Of a stretch of DNA of 64,000 bases, positions 31,241 through 40,007 are shown one piece after another. Position 1 is the first letter of the stretch. Each line of letters begins with the position of its first letter. Origin of the DNA: CADCWN01 sp039810045 (GTDB taxonomy: Bacteria; Chloroflexota; Chloroflexia; Thermomicrobiales; CADCWN01). A model generated the notes under the pieces. That model saw only the letters and a list, made by a program, of their open reading frames with translations, ran no database searches and had not been told where the DNA came from. The stretch spans positions 1 to 64,000 of the forward strand of contig JBDHWF010000001.1 of NCBI GenBank assembly GCA_039810045.1. Reading direction: 5' to 3'. Made by a program: the position numbers and the translations under genes.

Positions 31241-32608
31241 TTACCGCGCCAGTGCGCCCATCGGGTCCCAGGCAGGGAGGACAATCGGCTCCTGCTCCAG
31301 GGCTGCTTGCAACTCAGCGGGAAGCAATTCTTTCCGGGCGGCGATCTCGAATGTGTATTGGTCGAACCAGGAGTCGTTCATCGTATAGAACCCCTTCTGG
31401 CCGTTTTCCTCGCCCCAGGAATTTTCAACACGCCAGCGGCGAACCTGACCATCGACCAGATCGACCCCGGTAAAGAGCATCGCGTGAGTCATCTGGGTTT
31501 CGTGGTAATCCAGGCGTGCGGCTTTGTCCTGCGTATAGCCTTCACCATAGATCGCGGCATAGTCGAGCAGCGCAGCGTCCCAAAGGCCCAGTTTACGCTC
31601 CATCTGCTTACCCACATCGCAGCCAAACCAGACCGGCTCCCCACCGACAATGACCTGTTGCGCGATCGCTTTCATCAGATCGATCTCGATGTTCAAGTAT
31701 TTCACGATCCCACCACCAACTACGTTGCCAAGATATTCGACTGTGAAAGTATGCCCGGTCGGGCTAGTCTGCCGTGGGTCATGCACCAGGCAAACATATT
31801 CGTCGATTGGCACCGTGATGTATGCCGCTGCAAACTCCTGTGGCGTTGTCTCCTGATCGCGGTGGAACTGCCCATCCTGGTCCGTCCACTGCCAGGTGAA
31901 CCGTGCTGGTGGTGTGCCCAGGTGAATGCAAAGCATTCGGTAGATCGTTCGCAGCAAGGTTTCTTTCCGCTCCGTCAGCGCGGCAGTATCAGCGCCCTGC
32001 GCGTGGAGTGCGCGCAATTCCTGCGCCCCTTCGCGCAGTTTCGCTCGCAACAGGCTATTCATCGTGCGCGTTTCGGACGAACTCTGCGTCTCGGGCATCA
32101 CCGCTTTCGGCACTACGCCGTGCTTTTTCACCAGATTGATGAACATATTCCACTGTCCACCGTCTTCAACCGGGCGATCCAGCAGGAAGCTAACAGTGCG
32201 ATCGTCCAGTGGGCGGTCAGCAGTCTCAATAATCGCTTCGTAGAAATAGTTGGCTCGCTCAAATTTATCCCAGAACATCATGTAGTTCTGGCTGAACTCA
32301 AAATCTTTCAGGCCCATCTTCTGCATCGCACCGGCCCGGAACAGGTTGAGGCCAGCAAAGAGCCAGCAACGACCAGTCTGCTTCTGATTCGTCACCGCCC
32401 AATCGTCGAGCTTGTGCGAAAAGGTGTGGGCGCTTTCCACCACTACTGCATGATTAAGCGCCACCGTGTTAATCGCCGTGCCAACGACGGCATTCTGGGC
32501 AATCGTATTGGCGCGGTTCGCAGCGAACTCATCGCGTAATGTCGCCAGATAGTCTGCTGATACTGCGCCCGCTTCGCTCGTCTGCGGTCGGGTCTCAAAC
32601 GTGACCAT
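31241..32608 (-). CDS. pepC: C1 family peptidase, aminopeptidase C / bleomycin hydrolase
   Basis: 455 aa, the normal size. Papain-like cytosolic aminopeptidase. Catalytic Cys81 lies in QKQTGRCWLFAGLN, His in YHETQMTHAMLFTGVD, and Asn in WRVENSWGEE. The insertion FSQNYMMFWDKFERANYFYE and GGQWNMFINLVKKHGVVPK are diagnostic of the bleomycin hydrolase group. Acts on short peptides and may detoxify. AGGAGG precedes the ATG. A 72-base gap separates it from the fucose operon. Confidence 0.95.
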   Translation of the reverse strand: MVTFETRPQTSEAGAVSADYLATLRDEFAANRANTIAQNAVVGTAINTVALNHAVVVESAHTFSHKLDDWAVTNQKQTGRCWLFAGLNLFRAGAMQKMGLKDFEFSQNYMMFWDKFERANYFYEAIIETADRPLDDRTVSFLLDRPVEDGGQWNMFINLVKKHGVVPKAVMPETQSSSETRTMNSLLRAKLREGAQELRALHAQGADTAALTERKETLLRTIYRMLCIHLGTPPARFTWQWTDQDGQFHRDQETTPQEFAAAYITVPIDEYVCLVHDPRQTSPTGHTFTVEYLGNVVGGGIVKYLNIEIDLMKAIAQQVIVGGEPVWFGCDVGKQMERKLGLWDAALLDYAAIYGEGYTQDKAARLDYHETQMTHAMLFTGVDLVDGQVRRWRVENSWGEENGQKGFYTMNDSWFDQYTFEIAARKELLPAELQAALEQEPIVLPAWDPMGALAR

Positions 32609-32679
32609 GCTACGTCCTCCTTACTGCATTGTTGTACCGAACGTTAGCCCTACTCTAACATGAATCAGCGCCGCTGCCA

Positions 32680-33456
32680 CTAGCGGGCAGTCAAGCCCCC
32701 ATCAATCGTTACTGCCGAACCAGTCATAAACTCGGCGGCATCAGAGGCAAGGTAGACCGCAAGATCGGCAATTTCGTCGGGCCGCCCCATCCGCCCAACT
32801 GGTTGGCGGGCGTGCAATTCCACTACCGTTTCATCTTTGTTCTCTTTGTGGAAACGGTCAAGATACGATTCGACAAATGGCGAGTAGACAGTACCAGGAC
32901 AGATGCAGTTGCAGCGTACCCCAGTGCCAGCGTAGTCCACGGCGATCGATTTACTCAGCGCCACCACTGCGCCTTTCGTCGCCCCATAGGCGAACCGCCG
33001 CGATACCGCGACCAGCCCCGCCACCGAGCCGATATTGATGATCGTGCCGCCTTTCGGCTCCTGGGCCAGCATCACTGGGATCGCTGCGGCACAGGTCAGG
33101 TAGGTGCCAGTGACGTTGACCGCAAAGAGTTTTGCCCACTCATTTTCCGGCGTTTCCTCAACGTTGCCCACAAAACCGATTCCCGCGCAGTTGACCAATG
33201 AATCCAACCGCCCGAAGCGTGCTTGGGCCAACGCCACCGCCGCCGCCGCGTCATCGGCCCGTGTTACGTCAAGTTGAATGAACGCGGCGTTCTCGCCCAA
33301 CTGCATTGCCAAGGTTTCGCCTGTTGCAACATTGAGGTCGCCCAACACCACCTGCGCCCCCTGCTCGATAAAGGCCTTGGCAGTTGCTGCGCCAATCCCC
33401 GACGCGGCACCAGTAATGAGGGCGACTTTTCCTGCCAGACTAAATCGCGCGGTCAT
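32680..33456 (-). CDS. Short-chain dehydrogenase/reductase, probable 2-keto-3-deoxy-L-fuconate dehydrogenase
   Basis: 258 aa classical SDR. Cofactor motif VALITGAASGIGAATAKAF, NCAG, catalytic Tyr/Lys in FAYGATKGAVVALSK, and the C-terminal FMTGSAVTIDGGLTAR. Asp in LGDLNV at the end of strand 2 favours NAD. Last gene of the operon GH29-mutarotase-AKR-SDR; in known non-phosphorylative fucose pathways an SDR oxidises 2-keto-3-deoxy-L-fuconate, which is the basis for the tentative function. GGGAG precedes the ATG; 15 bases after the AKR gene. Confidence 0.78.
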   Translation of the reverse strand: MTARFSLAGKVALITGAASGIGAATAKAFIEQGAQVVLGDLNVATGETLAMQLGENAAFIQLDVTRADDAAAAVALAQARFGRLDSLVNCAGIGFVGNVEETPENEWAKLFAVNVTGTYLTCAAAIPVMLAQEPKGGTIINIGSVAGLVAVSRRFAYGATKGAVVALSKSIAVDYAGTGVRCNCICPGTVYSPFVESYLDRFHKENKDETVVELHARQPVGRMGRPDEIADLAVYLASDAAEFMTGSAVTIDGGLTAR

Positions 33457-33471
33457 CAGTACAACTCCCTT

Positions 33472-34446
33472 CTACTGCTTCTTCCAGCGATTCGCTTCGG
33501 GGTCTTCCGCTGGTTGATCATCGAGCGCCGCAAATGCCGACCAAAGGGCGTCAGGGATCGGGAATGTCGCCAATTCCGCCGTCTGGACAATCCGCTCAGG
33601 GCGGGTCATTCCCACAATCGTCGTCGCGATTCGTGGGTCACGAATCGAGAATTGCAGCGCGGCAGCGGCGAGCGGCACGTCATATTCAGCACAGATCGCG
33701 GCAAACTGCTGCACCCGTGCCACGAGGTCTGCCGACGCTTCCTGATAAGCATAACGCGGATATGAATCAGGGCCTTTCGCCAGTATCCCACTACCGTACG
33801 GGGCAGCGTTCGCGACGGCTACACCCCGCGCCGCGCAGACAGCGATTAATGGCTCTGCCGAGCGGTTTACCAAGGTGTAGCGATTGTGCGTGATAGCCAC
33901 CGCATATGCGCCAGTTTCTACGTACTGAATCGTCAGATCGATTGGCCCAGGAGCAACACCGAGATGCTCAATCAACCCTTCTTCTTTCAGGCGCACCAGG
34001 GTCTCGACAGCGCCACCAGTAGCGTTCAATTCGGCAAATGAGGCGTGTTCGGGGTCATGCAGGTAGACCAGTTGCAACCGTTCCAGCCCCAGCAACCGCA
34101 GGCTACGCTCAACCGAGCGCCGCATCTGCTCGCCAGTAAACTCACCAGTCTGCAAGTCGCGGTCGGCTTTCGTCGCCAACACGACGCCATCAGGGAGCCC
34201 CCCAAGCTCCTTCAGCACGATCCCAATCCGGCGTTCGCTTTCGCCATCGCCATATGAGGCAGCCGTGTCGATAAAATTGATCGGGCCATCACAGGCTGCG
34301 CGGATCGTCGCCAATGCTCGCTCTTCAGGAACAGAGTAGGCAAACGTTTCGGGCATATCCCCAAGCGGCGCACAACCCAAGCAAACGGGTGTCACCATCA
34401 GCCCGGTTGAGCCAAGCGAGCGCCGGGGTAGCGGATTCACGGTCAT
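33472..34446 (-). CDS. Aldo/keto reductase, probable L-fucose (D-threo-aldose 1-) dehydrogenase
   Basis: 324 aa AKR barrel. RRSLGSTGLMVTPVCLGCAP start, FIDTAASYGDGESERRIG (catalytic Asp and Tyr), VLATKADRD (Lys) and LVYLHDPEH (His). The LG.TG...P..LG start and D.a..YG match the D-threo-aldose 1-dehydrogenase group, which oxidises L-fucose to its lactone with NAD(P). Position between the mutarotase and the SDR in a four-gene operon supports this. AAGGAGGAAGG lies before the ATG; 27 bases after the mutarotase. Confidence 0.78.
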   Translation of the reverse strand: MTVNPLPRRSLGSTGLMVTPVCLGCAPLGDMPETFAYSVPEERALATIRAACDGPINFIDTAASYGDGESERRIGIVLKELGGLPDGVVLATKADRDLQTGEFTGEQMRRSVERSLRLLGLERLQLVYLHDPEHASFAELNATGGAVETLVRLKEEGLIEHLGVAPGPIDLTIQYVETGAYAVAITHNRYTLVNRSAEPLIAVCAARGVAVANAAPYGSGILAKGPDSYPRYAYQEASADLVARVQQFAAICAEYDVPLAAAALQFSIRDPRIATTIVGMTRPERIVQTAELATFPIPDALWSAFAALDDQPAEDPEANRWKKQ

Positions 34447-34473
34447 TGGTTCCTTCCTCCTTCGCGGGCTGGT

Positions 34474-34836
34474 TTATTGTCCACCTGGCTGATGCTGCGG
34501 CCAACTCAGCGCAAAGACTTCTTCCATCAGCGCCCACCACTCATCGGGCGCGGCCTCTGGCGCCCGCTCCTGTAACTCGGCCATCCAGCGATTCCACTCT
34601 GCCGACTGGGGGTCATCGTTAATCCGCACAAAGTCACGCGCTGGTTCAAACTGGTCATCCGTTTCGAGGTACATGAACATTCGGCGGTCGCGCAGGAAGA
34701 TCCGCATTTCCTGCACGCCAACCTCACGCAGCCGTGCAGTGACCGCGGGCCAGACCCGCTGATGCGCTTCTTTGTAGGCGGCAATCTTCGCTGGGTCGTC
34801 TTGTAGGCAGAGAGTCTGCCCGAAATATTGCGTCAT
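34474..34836 (-). CDS. L-rhamnose/L-fucose mutarotase family protein
   Basis: 120 aa, the size of RhaM/FucM-type mutarotases (ferredoxin-like fold). Conserved features: KIAAYKEAHQRVWPAVTARL (catalytic His), a Tyr/Asp pair in MFMYLETDDQF, and the C-terminal WWALMEEVFAL. It interconverts the anomers of a deoxyhexose released by the upstream GH29 enzyme, so the downstream dehydrogenase can use it. Perfect AAGGAGGAAG before the ATG; 33 bases after the fucosidase gene. Confidence 0.88.
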   Translation of the reverse strand: MTQYFGQTLCLQDDPAKIAAYKEAHQRVWPAVTARLREVGVQEMRIFLRDRRMFMYLETDDQFEPARDFVRINDDPQSAEWNRWMAELQERAPEAAPDEWWALMEEVFALSWPQHQPGGQ

Positions 34837-34869
34837 GCTTCCTCCTTATCAGCGGCCAGTATCAGGCAG

Positions 34870-36162
34870 TCAATCATTCAGAAAAAGCTCAATCACCGGC
34901 ACCAGCACATTGGGGCGTTGTACGGGCAACTCCAGCACCAGCGTGCCGGCTGTTCCGGCCATCGTAATCGTGCTGGCAGCCTGATCTGGGTCCGACTCAA
35001 TCATCCGAATCTCCGAGCCATCATTGAGCAACTGCGCGTAGGCCACTTTGCCTGCAAAGCCATCTAGATGGATATGGCGCAGCGGCCAGGCGAAGATATG
35101 CAGATAGAGCCGTCCAGCATTCTCAGTAAAGCGGCAGTCAGGCGGCGGCACCTGCTCACTCACCGTGCAGCCATAGATCGCCCGCCCATGCAGCCGCAGC
35201 CATTCGCCCAGTGCGGCGAGTGTTGCCGAAGCACGCGGCTCAAACTCACCACGGGCGTTCGGCCCCACATTCAACAGCAAGTTGCCACCCTTGGAGACGG
35301 TATCAACGAGCAGACGCGCTAATAAGTCAGGGGATTTCCAATCGAGGTTATCGCGGTCGTAGCCCCAACTCCCGTTCAGCGTCTGGCAGGCTTCCCACAA
35401 AACCCGCGCCCCATCGCGCTCCATCCAGGCGCGCGGCTGATATTGCTCTGGCGTCAACAGATCCGCGCTACCTGGGAGATCGAGGCGATCATTGACGATG
35501 ATCCCCGGTTGCAGTTCACGCGCCAGTTGTAGCAATCCTGCCGAGTCCCAATCATCCCGCCCTTTACCGCCCCAGACAAGATCGGGATACGAGAAGTCGA
35601 ACCAGATAATCTCAATCGGCCCATAGTTCGTCAGCAGTTCCCGCACCTGTCCGTGCAGGTAGGCCCGATATTTGGCAATATCACGGCCCCTGGTCGCCGC
35701 CTTAAACTCCTCATCATCACGCTGCGAGTGGATCCCATCAACCGGGAATTCTGGATGATGCCAGTCGAGCAAGGAATGATAAAAGCCAATCTTCAACCCC
35801 TCGGCCCGAAAAGCCTCAACAAAAGGCCGCAGCAGGTCACGACCTGCAGGGGTATTGGGGGCTTTATACTCGGTTAGCGCCGAGTCCCAAAGGCAAAACC
35901 CTTCGTGATGCTTCGTCGTCAATACCACGTAGCGCATTCCCGCTGCTTTGGCCTGTCTGGCCCAGGCAACCGGGTCATAAAGGTCAGGGTCAAAGTGCGC
36001 GAAATACCGATCATAGTGATCATCGTTCAATTGCTCGCGCTGCCGCACCCATTCATGGCGGGCGGGCAAGGCATAGAGCCCCCAATGAATAAACAGACCA
36101 AAGCGATCCTGAACAAACCAAGCAGTATCACCGCCCGTTGGGTACGGCCCTGCCTTCGTCAT
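34870..36162 (-). CDS. Alpha-L-fucosidase, GH29, cytoplasmic
   Basis: 430 aa. GH29 barrel motifs: FGLFIHWGLYALPA (residues 21-34), VLTTKHHEGFCLWDS (81-94), GFYHSLLDWHHPEF, and the nucleophile Asp189 in IEIIWFDFSYPD. The C-terminal 90 residues are the short beta domain. There is no signal peptide, so it should act on imported fucosylated oligosaccharides or glycoconjugates. First gene of a four-gene operon with mutarotase, AKR and SDR. GAGGAG precedes the ATG. Divergent from the two-component genes across 205 bases. Confidence 0.93.
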   Translation of the reverse strand: MTKAGPYPTGGDTAWFVQDRFGLFIHWGLYALPARHEWVRQREQLNDDHYDRYFAHFDPDLYDPVAWARQAKAAGMRYVVLTTKHHEGFCLWDSALTEYKAPNTPAGRDLLRPFVEAFRAEGLKIGFYHSLLDWHHPEFPVDGIHSQRDDEEFKAATRGRDIAKYRAYLHGQVRELLTNYGPIEIIWFDFSYPDLVWGGKGRDDWDSAGLLQLARELQPGIIVNDRLDLPGSADLLTPEQYQPRAWMERDGARVLWEACQTLNGSWGYDRDNLDWKSPDLLARLLVDTVSKGGNLLLNVGPNARGEFEPRASATLAALGEWLRLHGRAIYGCTVSEQVPPPDCRFTENAGRLYLHIFAWPLRHIHLDGFAGKVAYAQLLNDGSEIRMIESDPDQAASTITMAGTAGTLVLELPVQRPNVLVPVIELFLND

Positions 36163-36367
36163 TTCATACTCCTCAATATCCTAACCACTGATGAACCCGC
36201 TACCGCATTCTACAACGTCTCTCCGCTTGCTGTACTACGAAGAATCTTCATCCCCAGCTAAGTATCACTTAATCAATCCTTCATCAAACAACGATATACT
36301 CTGAACAACAACACTGCTTACGTGACTGCCAACCAGCAGAACCAACCACGCAAACAGGAGAAAGATC

Positions 36368-37060
36368 ATGGGTACTGAATCAACTGCCGAACGCCAGGTA
36401 CGGGCCCTGGTCGTCGACGACGAAGAAACTATTCTCGAGTTCCTGGGCATGGGCCTGGGGTACGAAGGCTTTATGGTCGAAACCGCGCAAGATGGTCCCA
36501 GCGCGCTGGCCGCTGCTGATCGCTTCCGGCCCGACATTGTTTTGCTCGACTGGATGCTGCCCGGTCTTGATGGTGTTGAAGTCTGTCGCCGCTTACGAGC
36601 CAAGGGCGATGTTGGCATTATCATGTTGACCGCCAAGGGCGAGACTGACGAGCGAATCGCTGGTCTGGACGCTGGTGCCGACGACTATGTTCCCAAACCA
36701 TTCCGCTTCCAGGAACTGCTGGCGCGGATTCGCGCCGTACTCCGGCGTCGTGATATCGTGCTTCATCGCGTCTTGAAGGCCGCTGATGTTACCCTGGATC
36801 GTGGCACGCGGGAGGTGGTGCGCGATGGGATACAAATTGAACTGACCCCACGCGAATTTGATCTGCTTGAACTCTTGCTTGCCCATCCTGGTCAGGTCTT
36901 CCCTCGCGAAACGATCTTGAATCGACTTTGGGGATACACTTTCGTTGGTGATAGTAACGTGATTGATGTCCATATCGGTGCATTGCGCGAAAAGCTCGGT
37001 GATCGCCCACCGAAGTTGATTCAGGCAGTGCGCGGTGTTGGCTATGTGCTACGGGCCTGA
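36368..37060 (+). CDS. OmpR/PhoB-family response regulator
   Basis: 230 aa. Receiver domain residues 10-125 with acidic pair Asp17-Asp18, phospho-acceptor Asp61 (VLLDWMLPGLDG), T in MLTAKG and Lys in YVPKPF. Winged-helix domain residues about 135-230 (ELTPREFDLLELLLAHPGQV, VDVHI-like IDVHIGALREKLG, IQAVRGVGYVLRA). Binds DNA when phosphorylated by the kinase encoded 3 bases downstream. AGGAGAAA precedes the ATG. Divergent from the fucose operon, so it is a candidate regulator of it, though nothing in the sequence proves that. Confidence 0.95.
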   Translation: MGTESTAERQVRALVVDDEETILEFLGMGLGYEGFMVETAQDGPSALAAADRFRPDIVLLDWMLPGLDGVEVCRRLRAKGDVGIIMLTAKGETDERIAGLDAGADDYVPKPFRFQELLARIRAVLRRRDIVLHRVLKAADVTLDRGTREVVRDGIQIELTPREFDLLELLLAHPGQVFPRETILNRLWGYTFVGDSNVIDVHIGALREKLGDRPPKLIQAVRGVGYVLRA

Positions 37061-37063
37061 GCA

Positions 37064-38560
37064 ATGTATCGGCGGATACGCGACATCTCCCTCAGTTGGC
37101 GGCTGACCGCGCTTTACGTCACGGTGCTGGCCGTTGTCCTGACGATCCTGGGCGTCGTCCTCTACACGCGAGTCGAGGACTTCTTGCTGCGTGATACCGC
37201 CAGCCGCTTGCAGGCCAGTGCTAAACCGCCGAGTGGCCCAAACCGACGACCCGACGATGGCAATATCACCGATCCTGCGCGCCTCGCTGATCTTGCCAAA
37301 AATATCTCATCCCAGGATACGACCGTCCAGATCATCAGCCCTGATGGAACAATCTTAGCCACGGCAATCCCCTACAAAGGACGACCAACCGCCCCCACTG
37401 TTGATCCAACTTTAGTCCGCGAAGTCTACCGCACTGGCACCATTCATCAGACGCGCCTGACGACCGACGATGAAGACCGTTTAATCCTCTTACAACCTTT
37501 TCCAATCGGCGACCACCCCACTGGGGTGGTGCAACTCACAACTTCGCTCGCCGCAATGGATAGCCTGCTCAACCAATTACGGCTGATGTTACTGGTCGGG
37601 GTGCTTGGTGCCGTAACGCTTGGGGCCATGATCGGTATTCCCGTCACTCGCGCTGCGCTGCAACCGCTGGCGCGGGTGACTACCACCAGCGAACAGATCG
37701 CCGCTGGCGATCTCAGCCAGCGGACAAACCTGAGCAATCGCTATGACGAGATTGGGCGGTTGGCGCTCGCCTTCGACAGCATGGTGGATCAGCTTGAGGA
37801 AACATTACGCGCCCAACGCCAGTTCGTCGCTGATGCCTCGCACGAGCTACGCACCCCCCTGACCGCCCTGGGGGGGCTGATCGAAATGTTGTTGCTTGGC
37901 GCAGACCGGGGTGATGCCGCCACGACCCAACGCGCTCTTAAGATGGCCGACCGCGAAATTGAACGCCTCTCGCGCCTAGTTGGCGATCTCCTTACCTTAT
38001 CTCGGCTCGATGCTCACCCTGTCACACATCATCACCCCCTCGACCTCGCGGCATTGGTCAATGACGTTGGGGAGCAAACGCACTATCTTGCGGGCGAGCG
38101 CACGGTAATCTGGCAAGCCCCAGAGCCACTACTGATCAATGGTGACCCCGATAAGTTGAAGCAGGTCTTGCTCAACCTGACCGGCAACGCGGTCGCCTTC
38201 ACCACCACAACGGGACGTATCGAGCTTCGGGCGACCAGGCAAGGGCAAAATGCCTGTGTGCAGGTTGAGGACAACGGCAGCGGGATTCGCGCCGAAGATC
38301 TGCCGCGCCTATTCGAGCGGTTCTACCGTGGCGATAAGTCACGCGTCCGGCGGGCAGATGGTGGTGGTAACGGCCTTGGCCTCGCCATCGCCAAGGCGAT
38401 CATTGAGGCGCACGGCGGCACTATCAGTGCCAAGAGTGTTGTTGATCATGGCACAACCATCACGTTCACTATCCCGCTGGCGAACGCCCACCAGGAAACA
38501 ACTGCAGAGTCAGGGGCAAACACCACCTATGCCGTACCAAAACCGCGCACAATATCTTAA
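37064..38560 (+). CDS. Sensor histidine kinase (PhoR/BaeS type)
   Basis: 498 aa. First membrane helix residues about 13-34, an extracytoplasmic sensor region about 35-175, second helix about 178-200, HAMP (PLARVTTTSEQIAAGDLSQR), then the H-box FVADASHELRTPLTAL with His260. ATPase domain: N box NLTGNAVAF, G1 DNGSGIRAEDLPRLFERFYR, G2 GGNGLGLAIAKAI. The N box has a variant (LTGNAVAF for the usual LLDNAIKY). The sensor domain has no recognised ligand motif. Pairs with the response regulator 3 bases upstream; the 3' end lies 6 bases from a convergent membrane-protein gene. Confidence 0.93.
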   Translation: MYRRIRDISLSWRLTALYVTVLAVVLTILGVVLYTRVEDFLLRDTASRLQASAKPPSGPNRRPDDGNITDPARLADLAKNISSQDTTVQIISPDGTILATAIPYKGRPTAPTVDPTLVREVYRTGTIHQTRLTTDDEDRLILLQPFPIGDHPTGVVQLTTSLAAMDSLLNQLRLMLLVGVLGAVTLGAMIGIPVTRAALQPLARVTTTSEQIAAGDLSQRTNLSNRYDEIGRLALAFDSMVDQLEETLRAQRQFVADASHELRTPLTALGGLIEMLLLGADRGDAATTQRALKMADREIERLSRLVGDLLTLSRLDAHPVTHHHPLDLAALVNDVGEQTHYLAGERTVIWQAPEPLLINGDPDKLKQVLLNLTGNAVAFTTTTGRIELRATRQGQNACVQVEDNGSGIRAEDLPRLFERFYRGDKSRVRRADGGGNGLGLAIAKAIIEAHGGTISAKSVVDHGTTITFTIPLANAHQETTAESGANTTYAVPKPRTIS

Positions 38561-38566
38561 AGGCGT

Positions 38567-39838
38567 TTAGAGGAGCCTGAAGATCTCCCACCATTGCCAG
38601 GAGCCATAGATATAGGTGGCACAACTGATCAGCAGGAGCAGAAGCAGCAACCAGAGCGGCCAGCGCCGAATCCCCAGCGCAGTCAACAGCACCAGCGGCA
38701 CCATCATATCGAGCAGATAGCGCGGCCCAAAGGTGATATATCCTGTACCAAACAAGAGGCCAATCGGGATGTAAATCAGCAGACAACTCGCCACCAACGC
38801 CCAGGTCAGTCCATTGCGCCGCCAGATCCACCAGCCCGCAAAGGCCCCTAGCAGTACTGGTGTCATCCAGAACAGGCCCCCACCTTTCCAACGGTCATCA
38901 CTGAAGACGGTATAACCCCAAAACTGGTAATGAAAATTAATCGGCAGAAAATGCACATTGAAGAAACCGTACCGCTCGTAATCTTCAACAAACTCCAACG
39001 CCATATTGTGCCATTGCAATCCCGTTTCCAGCGGCTTACCAAAGCGAGCGACGTTGTACCACCCCGTTAGCACCGCCAGCACCAGCAGTGGCACCAGGCC
39101 CATTGCCACCGCCCGCAACCGCCACACGAGGGGCCGCGCCCAATCACGGCGCAAGAGATAGTAAGCCAGCCAAAGCCCATTGAAGACCAGGGCATTGCGC
39201 GTGCCGCCCGCACAGGCCAACGCGAATCCAGTCAGAAAGTAGCCCCAAGAGCCACGTATACCAATGGCGGCAATCGCTGCCAGCAAGACACACGCCAGAC
39301 CCAGTAATTGCGCGGTAAACCAGACAGTGCCAAATGGCGCAAGGATCAACTGCACCGAACCAAAGGCCATCGTCAGCACCAGGATTGCGCGACGCGATGC
39401 GCTGAGTGGGGCAACTCCATGGCGATCCGCCAGGGCCAGGAGCCAGGCAAATAACCCAGCCGTCGCGGCACCAATCACTGCGGTATAGAGCACATCACTG
39501 AGTCCAACCCCAAAGATGGCGACCAGCGGCATCAGCACGATTGCGGGGAAAGGGGGCCAGTAGAGATACAGCCGCCCTTCATAGATCACCAGATCCCGCA
39601 CCTGTTCCAGGTTATCGCGTAAGGCGAGCTGGCCGTGAAGAAAGGCGTCGGCTAGGTAATTAAAGAACGCATATTCGGTGCGGTTCCACCCATACGCATT
39701 GAACCGGGCCCGCAAGAGGTAGATGATTAAGGCAGTAGCAAAGGCAATCAGGGGTTGCGCGAATAGCTCCAGGAAGCGCTTTGCAAGTCCGCTGTCAGAG
39801 GCTTCGGGTATTGGTTGTGTGGCACTCGCTTCAGGCAT
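38567..39838 (-). CDS. Polytopic membrane protein, GT-C-like
   Basis: 423 aa with about ten membrane segments. The first periplasmic loop (NAYGWNRTEYAFFNYLADAF) and LRDNLEQVRDLVIYEGRLYLY followed by WPPFPAIVLMPLVAIFG recall GT-C mannosyl/dolichyl-type glycosyltransferases; acidic residues of the first loop could be catalytic. No exact family is recognised. ATG 39838 (TAAGG upstream) gives the normal short cytoplasmic N-terminus; the longer frame adds 32 residues without a ribosome site. Downstream of the GT39 gene on the same strand, separated by a hairpin. Confidence 0.6.
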   Translation of the reverse strand: MPEASATQPIPEASDSGLAKRFLELFAQPLIAFATALIIYLLRARFNAYGWNRTEYAFFNYLADAFLHGQLALRDNLEQVRDLVIYEGRLYLYWPPFPAIVLMPLVAIFGVGLSDVLYTAVIGAATAGLFAWLLALADRHGVAPLSASRRAILVLTMAFGSVQLILAPFGTVWFTAQLLGLACVLLAAIAAIGIRGSWGYFLTGFALACAGGTRNALVFNGLWLAYYLLRRDWARPLVWRLRAVAMGLVPLLVLAVLTGWYNVARFGKPLETGLQWHNMALEFVEDYERYGFFNVHFLPINFHYQFWGYTVFSDDRWKGGGLFWMTPVLLGAFAGWWIWRRNGLTWALVASCLLIYIPIGLLFGTGYITFGPRYLLDMMVPLVLLTALGIRRWPLWLLLLLLLISCATYIYGSWQWWEIFRLL

Positions 39839-39980
39839 CAATACCTTATCTACCCAGGTCTGAGCATTATGCTGCCGCACAGTGTAGAGAGGATCAGCAG
39901 GAATTGCCAGACCAAACGCGCAGTATAAGCGCAATTCTCCACAGTATCCGCAATGATGAAGGGTCGCTGTGGGGTGACAA

Positions 39981-39997
39981 CCGTAGCGGGGCTACGG
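39981..39997 (-). terminator. Short hairpin after the GT39 gene
   Basis: CCGTAGC (39981-39987) and GCTACGG (39991-39997) with a 3-base loop, 11 bases beyond the GT39 stop codon. No strong T-run; weak terminator or processing site. Confidence 0.4.
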
Positions 39998-40007
39998 CAG
40001 CCAGCAA

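Noticed and set aside
31151..32539. 462-aa plus-strand frame opposite pepC
   Set aside because: It mirrors the pepC coding sequence; the minus-strand product has all papain-type catalytic motifs, and the plus product has none.
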